Source of the DNA: Lonsdalea britannica | GTDB taxonomy: Bacteria > Pseudomonadota > Gammaproteobacteria > Enterobacterales > Enterobacteriaceae | Length of the DNA: 16,256 nucleotides | Assembly (NCBI RefSeq): GCF_946477055.1 | Contig: NZ_CAMKXG010000051.1 | Location: 1-16,256 of the forward strand | Reading direction: 5' to 3' | Part shown: in pieces, positions 1 to 8,300 of the stretch | How the letters are laid out: each line of letters starts with the position of its first letter | Position numbering within the stretch: position 1 is the first letter of the stretch | Translations under genes and position numbers: made by a program | The notes under the pieces: generated by a model | Told to the model about the DNA's origin: nothing | The model's database searches: none | What the model saw: only the letters and a program-made list of their open reading frames with translations

Positions 1-723
1 GTAGACCTTCGCCGTTTTCAGTTCATCGTTGGTTTCTATCTGCCAGTGCGTCGTATTGTCGTTTACGCTGCCGACGGGCTGGCGCACGTTGGCGCCATCT
101 ATCGCCTCGCGGACTGCATCCAGCGATACGCCTTGATTGAACAGCGCCAGCGGGTTGAGTGAGACCCTCACCGCCGGTAGCGAACTGCCGCCGATCGTCA
201 CATCGCCCACGCCTTCCAGCTGTGAAATACGCGGATACACCTGATTGGTGGCGATATCGTACAGCTGGCTGGGGGAGTAGGTGTCCGAGGTCAGCGTCAT
301 AATCATGATGGGCGCGTCGGACGGATTCACCTTGCGGTAGGTGGGGCGGCTGGCCATCCCGGTAGGCAGCAGACTTTGGGCGGCGTTGATGGCGGCCTGC
401 ACATCGCGGGCGGCGCCGTTGATATCACGATCCAGCTCGAACTGCAGAATGATGCGGGTACTGCCGAGCGAACTCATGGAGGTCATTTCGGTAATGCCCG
501 CGATGCGGCCGAGCGCCCGCTCCAGCGGCGTCGCCACCGAGGACGCCATGGTTTCCGGCGACGCGCCCGATAGCGAGGCGGACACGGAAATCACCGGGAA
601 GTCCACCTGAGGCAGCGGCGAAACCGGCAGCAGCCGGAAGCCGAGCACGCCGCACAGCGCAATCGCCAGCGCCAGCAGCGTGGTCGCGACGGGACGATGA
701 ATAAACAGCGCGAACAGCTTCAT
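1..723 (-). CDS. mdtC: MdtC, RND multidrug efflux transporter subunit (N-terminal 241 residues; gene runs off the left edge)
   Basis: This is an inner-membrane RND proton/drug antiporter subunit. In E. coli, MdtC assembles with MdtB into a heterotrimer that works with the periplasmic adaptor MdtA and the outer-membrane channel TolC to export bile salts and novobiocin. The reverse strand translates from ATG at 723 as [20 protein letters not shown], the typical MdtC N-terminus with TM1. The porter-domain segments follow, including [29 protein letters not shown] and [18 protein letters not shown] ribosome site lies 7 bases before the ATG. The start codon shares one base with the mdtB stop (TGATG), which points to translational coupling. 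Only about a quarter of the usual ~1025 residues is present. Its position after mdtB and its resemblance to E. coli MdtC rather than MdtB make the subunit call secure. Confidence 0.96.
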   Translation of the reverse strand, partial: MKLFALFIHRPVATTLLALAIALCGVLGFRLLPVSPLPQVDFPVISVSASLSGASPETMASSVATPLERALGRIAGITEMTSMSSLGSTRIILQFELDRDINGAARDVQAAINAAQSLLPTGMASRPTYRKVNPSDAPIMIMTLTSDTYSPSQLYDIATNQVYPRISQLEGVGDVTIGGSSLPAVRVSLNPLALFNQGVSLDAVREAIDGANVRQPVGSVNDNTTHWQIETNDELKTAKVY

Positions 724-3700
724 CAGGCTTCTCCCTGCGTTTCAGCCGGTTTGCGGCGAAGACGAAGAGACAGGCGGTCGAACAGCAGGTAAATCACCGG
801 CGTGGTGAACAGCGTCAGCACCTGGCTCATCACCAGCCCACCGACCATACAGATGCCCAGCGGACGCCGCAGTTCGGCACCGACGCCGGTGCTCAGCATC
901 AGCGGCAGGGCGCTGAGCAGCGCGGCCATGGTGGTCATCAGGATGGGGCGGAAACGCAGGAGACAGGCCTGATAAATCGCGTCATACGGCGACATGCCCT
1001 GCTGCCGTTCGGCGGCCAGCGCGAAGTCGATCATCATGATCGCATTCTTCTTCACGATCCCGATCAGCAGAATGATCCCGATGATGGCGATGATATCCAG
1101 ATCGCTTCCCGCGACCAGCAACGCCAACAGCGCGCCGACGCCTGCGGTCGGCAACGTGGAGAGGATGGTCACCGGATGAATGAAGCTTTCGTACAACACG
1201 CCGAGCACGATATACATCGCGATCACCGCCGCGACGACCAGCCAGACGGTGCTGGTCAGGGCGGACTGGAAGGCGAGAGTGCTGCCCTGGAAACGGGTCG
1301 TGATTTCCGACGGCAGCTCCATGTTCTGCTGCGCTTTTTCGATGGCTTTGACCGCATCGCCCAGCGCGTAGCCCGGCGCCAGATTAAAGGAGACCGTCGC
1401 CGCCGGGAAGCGGTCGACATGGTTGATCGCCAGTGGTCCCTGCCGCTGTTCCACCGTGGCGATACTGCCGAGGGGGACGACGCCGCCCTCGCTATTGATG
1501 AGCCGGATGTCATCGAGGGCGGCCAATCCGTCACGCTGACGGGTGTCTTGTTCCAGCACGACGCGGTACTGGTTCGACTGGGTGTAGATGGTCGAAATCA
1601 GCCGCTGTCCGAAGGCGTTGTAGAGCGCGTTATCGATATCCGACATCGAAATGCCGAGCCGGGTGGCGCTGTCTCGGTTCACCTTCACGTAAGCGACGGC
1701 CGCCTCGTCCTGCCAGTCGCTGCTGACGTCCTGCAATTCGGGCAGGGTGGAGAGCTGTTCTACCAGCTTCGGCACCCAGGTGCTGAGCGTATCCAGCGAC
1801 AGCGTCTGGACGGTCAGCTGGTACTGCGTTTTGCTGATTTGGGTATCGATGGTCAGATCCTGCACCGGCTGTAAATACAGCGTGACGCCCGGCAGCTGCG
1901 CCGTCTGCTGCTGCAAGCGCGTGATGACGTCGGTCATGCTGTCGCTGCGCTCGTCCTGCGGCTTGAGGTTAATTTGCAGCCGTCCGCTGTTCAGCGACGG
2001 GTTGGTACCATCCACGCCAATCAGCGACGAGACGCTTTGGACATCCGGATCTTTCATGATGATGGAGGCGACCTGCTGCTGTTTTTGCGCCATCGTGGAG
2101 AAGGATACGGTCTGGGAGGCATGCACGGTGCCCTGAATGATCCCGTTGTCCTGCTGCGGGAAAAAGCCTTTCGGGATCACCAGATACAGTAAGACGGTCA
2201 GCACTAGCGTGCTTAACGCCACGCACAGCGTCAGCCAGGGATGTTGCAGCACTCGGGTCAGCCCGCGGCCGTAAGCGGCGATCACCCAGTCAAAGAAACG
2301 TTCGCTGGCGCGGGTGAAGCGGTTTTGACGTGTCAGGCCTTTGTGGCTGAGCATACGGGCGCACATCATCGGCGTGAGGGTGAGCGACACCACGGCGGAG
2401 ATCAAAATCGAGATCGCCAGCGTCATCGCAAATTCGCGGAATAACCTGCCGATGATGTCCCCCATAAACAGCAGCGGGATCAGCACGGCGATCAGCGAGA
2501 ACGTGAGTGAGATAATGGTAAAGCCGATTTCGCCTGCGCCCTTCAGCGCCGCATTCAGCGGTTTCTCCCCGCGTTCGATATAGCGGGCGATGTTCTCGAT
2601 CACGACGATGGCATCGTCCACCACGAAACCGGTGGCGATGGTTAGCGCCATCAGCGTGAGGTTGTTGATAGAGAAGCCGAGGAAATACATGGCGGCGAAG
2701 GTGCCGATCAGCGACAGCGGCACCACGATACTGGGGATCAGCGTGGCGACCGCGTTGCGCAGGAACAGGTAGATCACCATGATGACCAGCGCAATCGCCA
2801 GAATCAGCTCGAACTGCACGTCAGCGACGGAGGCGCGGATGGTGGTGGTGCGGTCCGTCAGCAGCGACATTTCAACCGACTTGGGCAGGCTGGCTTGCAG
2901 AGACGGCAGCAGACTGCGGATGTTATCGGCCGTCGCAATCACGTTGGCCCCCGGCTGGCGCTGCACGTTGATGATGATGGCCTGCTGGCGGTTCGCCCAC
3001 GCGGCCAGATAGGTGTTTTCCGGCGCTTGTTCAACGGTGGCGACGTCGCGCAGCCTGACCGGTGCGCTGTTGCTCCAGGTGATGATGAGCTGACGATAGT
3101 CGTCAATCGAACGCATCTGATCGTTGGCGGACAGCGTGACCGAGCGCGCCGGGCCGTCGAAGCTGCCTTTCGGCGCATTGACGTTGGCGGCGGTAATGGC
3201 AGTGCGCACATTCTCGCTGCTCAGCCCGTAGGCGGCCAGCGCCGTCGGATTCAGGCGTACCCGAACGGAGGGGCGTTGCCCGCCCGCGAGCGAGACCAGC
3301 CCGACGCCGGAGACCTGAGAAATTTTCTGGGCGATGCGGGTTTCCACCAGATCCTGCACCTGCGTCATCGGCATCGCGGTGGAGGTGACGGCCAGCGTCA
3401 TAATCGGCGGATCGGCAGGGTTGACCTTGCTGTAAACCGGCGGGTTCGGCAGATCGCTGGGCAGCAGGTTGGTGGCGGCGTTTATGGCCGCCTGCACATC
3501 CTGTTCCGCGACGTCGAGCGCCAGGTTGAGCTGGAACTGCAGCGTGATGACCGAGGCGCCACCGGCGCTTTGGCTCGACATCTGCTTCAGCCCGGAAATG
3601 CCGCCGAACTGGCGTTCCAGCGGCGCGGTCACCGCCGACGTCATGACGTCCGGGCTGGCGCCGGGATAGAGCGTGACGACCTGAATCGTCGGATAGTCGA

Positions 3701-3845
3701 CTTCCGGCAGCGCGGAGACGGGCAGCGCGCGATAGCCGATGATACCGGCCAGCAGAATCGCCACCATCAACAATGTGGTGGCGACCGGGCGCAGAATGAA
3801 CAGTCTGGACGGTCCGCCGCCCTGATTCGGCGTGCTGTCCTGCAT
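723..3845 (-). CDS. mdtB: MdtB, RND multidrug efflux transporter subunit
   Basis: Full-length inner-membrane RND transporter of 1040 residues, the same length as E. coli MdtB. TM1 lies at about 18-40 ([20 protein letters not shown]). Porter subdomains follow, then a TM cluster from about 345. The TM4 proton-relay motif [13 protein letters not shown] has acidic residues D410 and D411. A second porter half and a C-terminal TM cluster contain the conserved lysine pair near 932 ([13 protein letters not shown]), so the proton-translocation residues expected of an active RND pump are present. Known role: together with MdtC it forms the heteromeric pump of MdtABC-TolC. The gene starts at ATG 3845, overlapping the mdtA stop by one base (TGATG), with GGAG 8 bases upstream. 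It ends overlapping the mdtC start the same way. No frameshift or insertion is visible. Confidence 0.98.
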   Translation of the reverse strand: MQDSTPNQGGGPSRLFILRPVATTLLMVAILLAGIIGYRALPVSALPEVDYPTIQVVTLYPGASPDVMTSAVTAPLERQFGGISGLKQMSSQSAGGASVITLQFQLNLALDVAEQDVQAAINAATNLLPSDLPNPPVYSKVNPADPPIMTLAVTSTAMPMTQVQDLVETRIAQKISQVSGVGLVSLAGGQRPSVRVRLNPTALAAYGLSSENVRTAITAANVNAPKGSFDGPARSVTLSANDQMRSIDDYRQLIITWSNSAPVRLRDVATVEQAPENTYLAAWANRQQAIIINVQRQPGANVIATADNIRSLLPSLQASLPKSVEMSLLTDRTTTIRASVADVQFELILAIALVIMVIYLFLRNAVATLIPSIVVPLSLIGTFAAMYFLGFSINNLTLMALTIATGFVVDDAIVVIENIARYIERGEKPLNAALKGAGEIGFTIISLTFSLIAVLIPLLFMGDIIGRLFREFAMTLAISILISAVVSLTLTPMMCARMLSHKGLTRQNRFTRASERFFDWVIAAYGRGLTRVLQHPWLTLCVALSTLVLTVLLYLVIPKGFFPQQDNGIIQGTVHASQTVSFSTMAQKQQQVASIIMKDPDVQSVSSLIGVDGTNPSLNSGRLQINLKPQDERSDSMTDVITRLQQQTAQLPGVTLYLQPVQDLTIDTQISKTQYQLTVQTLSLDTLSTWVPKLVEQLSTLPELQDVSSDWQDEAAVAYVKVNRDSATRLGISMSDIDNALYNAFGQRLISTIYTQSNQYRVVLEQDTRQRDGLAALDDIRLINSEGGVVPLGSIATVEQRQGPLAINHVDRFPAATVSFNLAPGYALGDAVKAIEKAQQNMELPSEITTRFQGSTLAFQSALTSTVWLVVAAVIAMYIVLGVLYESFIHPVTILSTLPTAGVGALLALLVAGSDLDIIAIIGIILLIGIVKKNAIMMIDFALAAERQQGMSPYDAIYQACLLRFRPILMTTMAALLSALPLMLSTGVGAELRRPLGICMVGGLVMSQVLTLFTTPVIYLLFDRLSLRLRRKPAETQGEA

Positions 3846-5071
3846 CAGGGCGTCTCCGCTTTTTTCGCCTGGCGATCTTGACCGGCGGTCGTGGGCGTTT
3901 GCTCGGTGGAGGCGGAAGGAATTACGTCGACCTTCATACCTTCCGTCAGACGGTCGATGCCGTCCGTCACGACCTGTTCGCCTGCATTCAGACCGCTGTT
4001 GACGACCACGTTCTGCCCGTACTGGATACCAATGGAAATCAGGTGTTTGCTCGCCTGATTTTTGTCATTCAGCAGCCAGACGAAGTGGCCTTCGTTGCCC
4101 ATTTGCACGGCGGCGGCGGGCGCGATGACCGCGTTTTGCAACGTATCCACCTTCATCCGAATATTCACAAACTGATTGGGAAACAGGAGGTCATCGCTGT
4201 TTTCAAAACGCGCTTTCAGTTTGATGGTGCCGGTGGTGGTGTCGATCTGGTTATCCATGCTGAGCAGTTGACCCTGCGACAACATCTGCTGATTGGCGCG
4301 GTCCCAGGCTTCGACGACGACGGGCTGACCGGACTTCTGCGCTTTAAGAATCGTGGCGATACTGTCTTCCGGCAGGGAGAAAACGGCGTCGATCGGGTGC
4401 GTTTGCGTCAGCACCAGCAGGTTATCCGTACTGGTGATGTAGTTGCCGATATCCACCTGACGTAACCCGACGCGTCCGCTGGCGGGCGCGGTGATCTTGC
4501 TGTAATCCAGCTGTAGCTGCGCGCTGTCCAGTGCGCCCTGATCGGACTGCACGGTGGCTTCGTACTGTTTCACCAGCGAGGACTGAGTATCCAGCTCCTG
4601 ACGCGATACCAGATTGGTTTTTACCAGCCCTTGGTAACGCGCCAGATCCTGACGCGCGTTGGCGAGCAGCGCTTTGTCTTTGGCTAACTGTCCTTTCGCC
4701 TGCGTCACTTCCACCACAAACGGCCGTGGGTCGATTTCCGCCAGCAACGCGCCGGCGGCGACCTGCTGGCCTTCTTCGAAGTGCAGCGCCATCAGCTGTC
4801 CGCTGACCCGGCTGCGCACGGTGACGGTATTCGCCGACGTCACGGTGCCGAGTCCGGTCAGGTAATAGGGCACTGAGGCGGTGAAGGATTTCGCGACCTG
4901 CACCGGCGGCGTGGTCATGGAGCGACGACCTTCGCCTCTGCCGCCGCTGGATGCGGTTTTCGCCGTTGAACCTGCGGGCGGGGTAGTGGAGTGGAAATAT
5001 CGCCACGCAATAATCACGACGGCGATAACGGCGATCAAAGACAGCAAGCGGAAGAGACGTTTGGTATTCAT
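3845..5071 (-). CDS. mdtA: MdtA, periplasmic adaptor (membrane fusion protein) of the MdtABC efflux system
   Basis: The adaptor bridges the MdtBC pump and TolC. From ATG 5071 the protein has 408 residues (E. coli about 415). Residues about 5-23 form one N-terminal membrane anchor ([20 protein letters not shown]). A Gly/Arg/Ser-rich linker follows to about 58. The lipoyl-like domain includes [19 protein letters not shown] (75-93) and [17 protein letters not shown]. An alpha-hairpin spans about 118-180 ([20 protein letters not shown]), then the beta-barrel and membrane-proximal domains with [10 protein letters not shown] chose the start by homology and because residues before it are unlike the family. 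The reading frame could extend to TTG codons at 5101 and 5116. No start has a well-spaced Shine-Dalgarno; the nearest GGAG is 16 bases before 5071. It is the first gene of mdtABC, downstream of nupC but separated from it by a terminator. Confidence 0.95.
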   Translation of the reverse strand: MNTKRLFRLLSLIAVIAVVIIAWRYFHSTTPPAGSTAKTASSGGRGEGRRSMTTPPVQVAKSFTASVPYYLTGLGTVTSANTVTVRSRVSGQLMALHFEEGQQVAAGALLAEIDPRPFVVEVTQAKGQLAKDKALLANARQDLARYQGLVKTNLVSRQELDTQSSLVKQYEATVQSDQGALDSAQLQLDYSKITAPASGRVGLRQVDIGNYITSTDNLLVLTQTHPIDAVFSLPEDSIATILKAQKSGQPVVVEAWDRANQQMLSQGQLLSMDNQIDTTTGTIKLKARFENSDDLLFPNQFVNIRMKVDTLQNAVIAPAAAVQMGNEGHFVWLLNDKNQASKHLISIGIQYGQNVVVNSGLNAGEQVVTDGIDRLTEGMKVDVIPSASTEQTPTTAGQDRQAKKAETP

Positions 5072-5154
5072 AGTAATGAAACGAGATCTCCAATGCCCCA
5101 AACTGGGGGTTAGCAAAGAATAGAGTGCTTAAGCTATAGGGTGAATGGCGTATA

Positions 5155-5192
5155 ACTATAGAGAGTAAATAAGAAACATAAATGAAGACAAT
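5155..5192 (-). promoter_or_regulatory. Candidate mdtA promoter with weak BaeR-box-like sequence
   Basis: On the minus strand a -10-like TATAGT (5160-5155) lies 16 bases after a poor -35-like TTTATG (5182-5177). Overlapping that -35 and extending upstream, 5192-5175 reads ATTGTCTTCATTTATGTT. It matches the E. coli BaeR box (TTTTTCTCCATDATTGGC, as I recall it) at about 11 of 18 positions. A poor -35 beside an activator site would fit a promoter needing BaeR. This is inference: the match is partial and baeSR is not in the window. Confidence 0.25.
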
Positions 5193-5215
5193 AGGGAAGC
5201 GATCTTCGTGCGGAT

Positions 5216-5250
5216 AAAAAAATACCCGGTCATCGTTGGATGACCGGGTA
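5216..5250 (-). terminator. Intrinsic terminator of nupC
   Basis: A perfect 12-base-pair inverted repeat has arms TACCCGGTCATC (5223-5234) and GATGACCGGGTA (5239-5250) around a 4-base loop. On the minus strand it is followed directly by seven U (5222-5216). It lies about 30 bases past the nupC stop and before mdtA, so it should separate nupC transcripts from mdtABC. There is no T-run on the plus-strand side, so it acts in the minus direction. Confidence 0.93.
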
Positions 5251-5279
5251 GCGTTAACTGAGGCGAGAGCTGAAAAGGC

Positions 5280-6464
5280 TTAGAGCACCAGTCCGGCGAT
5301 AGCCGCAGATAGCAGGCTCACCAGCGTGGAGCCGTAAACCAGCTTCAGACCGAAGCGAGAGACGGTGTTGCCCTGCGCTTCGTTGAGGCCTTTAATCGCC
5401 CCAGCCACAATGCCGATGGAAGAGAAGTTGGCGAAGGAAACCAGGAACACAGACAGAATCCCCACGCTACGCGGAGACAGCTGGGCGGAAACTTTCTGCA
5501 ATTCCATCATGGCAACGAATTCGTTAGACACCAGCTTGGTCGCCATAATACCGCCCACCTGCAGGGCTTCATTCGCCGGGATACCCATGATCCAGGCGAA
5601 CGGATAGAAGAAGTAGCCGAGAATTTCCTGGAAGCTAAGGCCAAAGATGGCGCTGAACAGGGCGTTAACGGCAGCGATCAGCGCGATAAAACCAATCAGC
5701 ATGGCGGAAACGATAACGGCCACTTTGAAGCCGGTGAGAATGTAATCTCCCAGCATTTCGAAGAAGCTTTGATTCTCGTGCAGGTTGCTGAGCTGCAGTT
5801 CCGGCTCTTCGTCAACGCTGTACGGGTTGATCAGGGACAGGACGATGAACGTACTGAACATGTTGAGCACCAGCGCGGCCACGACGAATTTGGCATCCAG
5901 CATGGTCATGTAAGCGCCAACGATAGACATGGAGACGGTGGACATCGCCGTCGCCGCCATCGTGTACATCCGCTTCTCCGACATCTTGCCCAGAATATCT
6001 TTATAGGCGATGAAGTTTTCCGACTGTCCCAAAATCAGCGAGCTCACCGCGTTGAAGGATTCCAGTTTGCCCATCCCGTTCACTTTTGACAGCACGGTAC
6101 CGATTACGCGGATGATAAAAGGCAGAACTTTGATGTATTGCAGGATACCGATCAGCGCAGAGATGAAGACGATGGGGCAGAGTACTTTGAGGAAGAAAAA
6201 GGCCAGACCTTGAGCATTCATGTTGCCAAAGACGAAGTTGGTGCCTTCGGCGGCAAAACCGAGCAACTTGTCGAAGAGTCCCGCAAATCCGGTGACGAAA
6301 CCCAATCCTACCGACGAGTAGAGGAAGAAGTACGCCAGCACGATTTCAATGACTAACAGCTGGATAATGTAGCGGATACGGATGCTTTTTCGATCGCGGC
6401 AGATCAAAAGCGCGAGTCCGGCGATAACGATTAACGCGAGGACGAATTGCACGAGATGGGACAT
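5280..6464 (-). CDS. nupC: NupC, concentrative nucleoside/H+ symporter
   Basis: Inner-membrane proton-coupled importer of nucleosides, CNT family. The 394-residue protein (E. coli NupC 400) aligns along its length with NupC rather than with the more distant NupX/YeiM/YeiJ group. Recognisable segments are [16 protein letters not shown] (26-41), [11 protein letters not shown] (71-81), [20 protein letters not shown], the CNT substrate-site motif [10 protein letters not shown] (146-155), [28 protein letters not shown] and [20 protein letters not shown]. It lacks a few residues near the C-terminal third ([13 protein letters not shown]) compared with E. coli. I chose ATG 6464 because GGAG lies 5 bases upstream and the protein then starts like NupC. 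The frame stays open 27 codons further, but that extension looks unlike NupC. It is transcribed alone, with its own terminator, ahead of mdtABC. Import of nucleosides for salvage or catabolism is inferred from family membership. Confidence 0.95.
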   Translation of the reverse strand: MSHLVQFVLALIVIAGLALLICRDRKSIRIRYIIQLLVIEIVLAYFFLYSSVGLGFVTGFAGLFDKLLGFAAEGTNFVFGNMNAQGLAFFFLKVLCPIVFISALIGILQYIKVLPFIIRVIGTVLSKVNGMGKLESFNAVSSLILGQSENFIAYKDILGKMSEKRMYTMAATAMSTVSMSIVGAYMTMLDAKFVVAALVLNMFSTFIVLSLINPYSVDEEPELQLSNLHENQSFFEMLGDYILTGFKVAVIVSAMLIGFIALIAAVNALFSAIFGLSFQEILGYFFYPFAWIMGIPANEALQVGGIMATKLVSNEFVAMMELQKVSAQLSPRSVGILSVFLVSFANFSSIGIVAGAIKGLNEAQGNTVSRFGLKLVYGSTLVSLLSAAIAGLVL

Positions 6465-6552
6465 GTTTGCTCCAGATATGATACAGGCCAAGTTTTGTAC
6501 ACTATGTCGGCAACCTGAGTGCCAATAATGACAGTAGGGATACAAGGGGCGG

Positions 6553-6558
6553 ATTATA
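6553..6558 (-). promoter_or_regulatory. Candidate -10 element of the nupC promoter
   Basis: The minus strand reads TATAAT at 6558-6553, a perfect -10 hexamer in an AT-rich setting. It is preceded at 17-18 bases by only a weak -35 (TTTAGT or TTAGTT). A start near 6546 would leave a leader of about 80 bases before ATG 6464. nupC in E. coli is controlled by CRP and CytR, but I see no clear TGTGA-N6-TCACA site here. Confidence 0.4.
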
Positions 6559-6665
6559 TATTGGAAAATAACCTAAACTAAAGCATTGCTCCCATAGCAT
6601 TAACTTTTATCGGTGCCGATGCGGTGAGGATCTGCGCTGTGTTGCTTCTATATTGTACGAGTGCG

Positions 6666-6681
6666 ACCGCTATTTTGCGGT
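6666..6681. repeat. Short inverted repeat in the nupC/aldo-keto reductase intergenic region
   Basis: The arms ACCGC (6666-6670) and GCGGT (6677-6681) flank a 6-base AT core, 38 bases before the reductase start codon. It could be an operator or a small leader hairpin of the reductase mRNA. No regulator gene is nearby, and five base pairs can occur by chance. Confidence 0.2.
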
Positions 6682-6718
6682 TCCTTCAAGGCGAGTTTAC
6701 ACAAAAAGGAGATAGCCT

Positions 6719-7684
6719 ATGACTGCTTCAACCCCTTCCCGAGAACTGGGACGTTCAGGGATCCACGTTCCTCTAATCACTTTTGGCGGTAACGTCTTCG
6801 GCTGGACTATCGATGAGCCGACCTCGTTTAACCTGTTGGATGCGTTGGTGGATCAGGGACTCAATTTTATAGATACGGCAGATGTGTACTCCGTATGGGC
6901 AGACGGCAACGAAGGCGGTGAATCAGAAACGATTATCGGCAACTGGCTGAAGAAAAGCGGTCAACGCGACAAAGTCATTATCGCGACCAAAGTCGGTATG
7001 GAGATGGGAAATGGCGCCAAGGGGCTGGCTCCCGCCTATATTCGCCGCGCTGTAGAGGATTCTCTTCGTCGTCTGAAAACAGATTATATCGATCTCTATC
7101 AGGCGCACACCGATGATAAATCGACGCCGCTGGAAGATACACTGTCGACGTTCGATGCGTTAATCCGTGAGGGTAAGGTTCGCGCTATCGGCGCCTCGAA
7201 TTATGAGGCGGACCGGTTGGCTCAGGCGCTGCAGATCAGTAAAGACCACCAGTTAGCTCGTTATGAAACGCTGCAACCTGAATACAATCTGTATGACAGA
7301 CAGCATTATGAATCGGGTCTGGAAGCCATAGTTAAAGAGCATGGGCTGGGCGTCATCAGCTACTACTCGCTGGCCAGCGGATTCTTGTCCGGCAAATATC
7401 GTCACCCAGAAGATGCGTCCAAAAGCTTACGCGGTAAAGGCGTCGTGGAACGTTATCTGAATGAACGGGGCATCCGTATTGTAGAGGCATTGGATCAGGT
7501 CGCGAAGGCGCATGGCGTCTCGTCCAGTCAAGTTGCGTTGGCCTGGCTGATCGCGCGGCCGAGTGTGACTTCGCCTATCGCCAGTGCCACCTCGGTAGAA
7601 CAGGTGGCCGAACTCGCTGCGGCTACTCGATTGTCGCTCACGGCGGACGATATTGATGCATTGAATAGCGCAAGCCAATATTGA
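6719..7684 (+). CDS. Aldo/keto reductase, NADP(H)-dependent
   Basis: Cytoplasmic oxidoreductase of the aldo/keto reductase superfamily, 321 residues, a usual length for this group. It probably reduces aldehydes or ketones with NADPH; the substrate cannot be read from sequence. The full catalytic tetrad is visible: D52 and Y57 in FIDTADVYS, K91 in IIATKVG and H130 in DLYQAHTDD. The (beta/alpha)8 strands include LITFGGNVFGW, VRAIGASNY, LQPEYNLYDR and VISYYSLASGFLSGKY. The C-terminal cofactor segment is SPIASATSVEQVAEL. The IolS/YghZ/YajO-like branch is the nearest I recognise, which does not define a reaction. ATG 6719 has AAGGAG 7 bases upstream. Two TGA codons lie in tandem at the end. The gene is divergent from nupC with no plus-strand partner, so it is probably monocistronic. 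Its base composition looks less GC-rich than the mdt genes. Confidence 0.93.
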   Translation: MTASTPSRELGRSGIHVPLITFGGNVFGWTIDEPTSFNLLDALVDQGLNFIDTADVYSVWADGNEGGESETIIGNWLKKSGQRDKVIIATKVGMEMGNGAKGLAPAYIRRAVEDSLRRLKTDYIDLYQAHTDDKSTPLEDTLSTFDALIREGKVRAIGASNYEADRLAQALQISKDHQLARYETLQPEYNLYDRQHYESGLEAIVKEHGLGVISYYSLASGFLSGKYRHPEDASKSLRGKGVVERYLNERGIRIVEALDQVAKAHGVSSSQVALAWLIARPSVTSPIASATSVEQVAELAAATRLSLTADDIDALNSASQY

Positions 7685-8200
7685 TGAACTAAACATTAGC
7701 GCGCGTACTTGTTTAAGCAGGGCGCGCGTATCCCGCCCAGTCGGTAGCGCATCCACATTTGATGCTAACCGTTGCGAAGATGAGGAACTCAAAAACGAAA
7801 TATTGCGTATGTCATTATTACCACTCACTTATTTTTTGCCTTCACACTCTGTGACGACAAGCACGATGGCCTTGTCATAGACCTCATTCTTATTTTTCCC
7901 TCCGCTTTCTTTCCTCATACTTACGCGTTTATTTAGTTTTCATATTATTTATTGTCACGATAAACGTGTGCCTAATCCTTCGTAGAGTTAAAAATTGGCA
8001 GGAAAAGGACTAGGTCTTCAGGGAATGAAAACGCAATGGAAGATAAATGACTCCTTTTATTTTAACGGGACAGAATTATTAAAAACCACACGAATGACTT
8101 TGGGCGAAGAAAATAGTCTGGCGTGAGACGTATAAATAAAAAGAGGGAAGGGCGAGGCAGGATGTCAAGTCGATGATTTAGCGTTAACCCACACATAGAA
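7685..8200. other. AT-rich stretch without a recognisable gene, between the reductase and ompA
   Basis: I find no reading frame with both a plausible ribosome site and a recognisable product on either strand. The longest minus-strand frame (to 7828) overlaps the reductase antisense and looks like a shadow. A 23-codon plus frame from ATG 7809 has no ribosome site. Just after the reductase stop a 9-base direct repeat, GCGCGCGTA, occurs at 7699-7707 and 7722-7730. Its self-complementary GCGCGC cores could pair as a hairpin, but no T-run follows. A weaker GACAAG/CTTGTC hairpin (7856-7876) precedes a T-rich stretch and may help end reductase transcripts. The base composition is clearly more AT-rich than the flanking genes. 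No matP-like reading frame is seen, although matP adjoins ompA in E. coli. Confidence 0.6.
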
Positions 8201-8203
8201 AAT

Positions 8204-8233
8204 AAAAAAATGGCCCCTGAAAATCAGGGGCCA
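8204..8233 (-). terminator. Intrinsic terminator of ompA
   Basis: A perfect 10-base-pair GC-rich stem, TGGCCCCTGA (8211-8220) with TCAGGGGCCA (8224-8233), has a 3-base loop. On the minus strand seven U (8210-8204) follow at once. It lies about 70 bases past the ompA stop. On the plus side only TTAATCATTCTT follows, so use as a terminator in that direction would be weak. Confidence 0.93.
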
Positions 8234-8250
8234 TTAATCATTCTTGGAAT

Positions 8251-8275
8251 ATGACGCAGTGAAACACTACGTCAT
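8251..8275 (-). repeat. Second hairpin in the ompA 3' untranslated region
   Basis: The inverted repeat ATGACGCAGTG (8251-8261) / CACTACGTCAT (8265-8275) gives an 11-position stem with one mismatch around an AAA loop. It sits between the ompA stop and the strong terminator, so the ompA mRNA should end in two tandem hairpins. The T-rich TTATTTT after it on the plus strand also allows a weak plus-strand terminator role. Confidence 0.6.
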
Positions 8276-8300
8276 TATTTTCCGTGAAAAGCGAGTGCGA

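Noticed and set aside
1176..1874. Plus-strand open frame (232 codons) antisense to mdtB
   Set aside because: Composition of a shadow frame, opposite a fully conserved gene.
2895..3881. Long plus-strand open frame (328 codons) antisense to mdtB
   Set aside because: It lies opposite the highly conserved mdtB reading frame, has an Arg/Gly/His-rich low-complexity composition typical of antisense shadows in GC-rich codons, and resembles no protein family I know.
6465..6545. N-terminal extension of nupC by 27 codons
   Set aside because: The Cys/His-rich extension is unlike NupC, while ATG 6464 has GGAG at ideal spacing.
7427..7828. Minus-strand frame of 133 codons over the reductase 3' end and the spacer
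   Set aside because: More than half is antisense to the reductase, and the translated product shows no familiar motif or membrane segment and no ribosome site.
7809..7880. Short plus-strand frame (23 codons) in the AT-rich spacer
   Set aside because: No Shine-Dalgarno before ATG 7809 and no recognisable sequence; such short frames are expected by chance.
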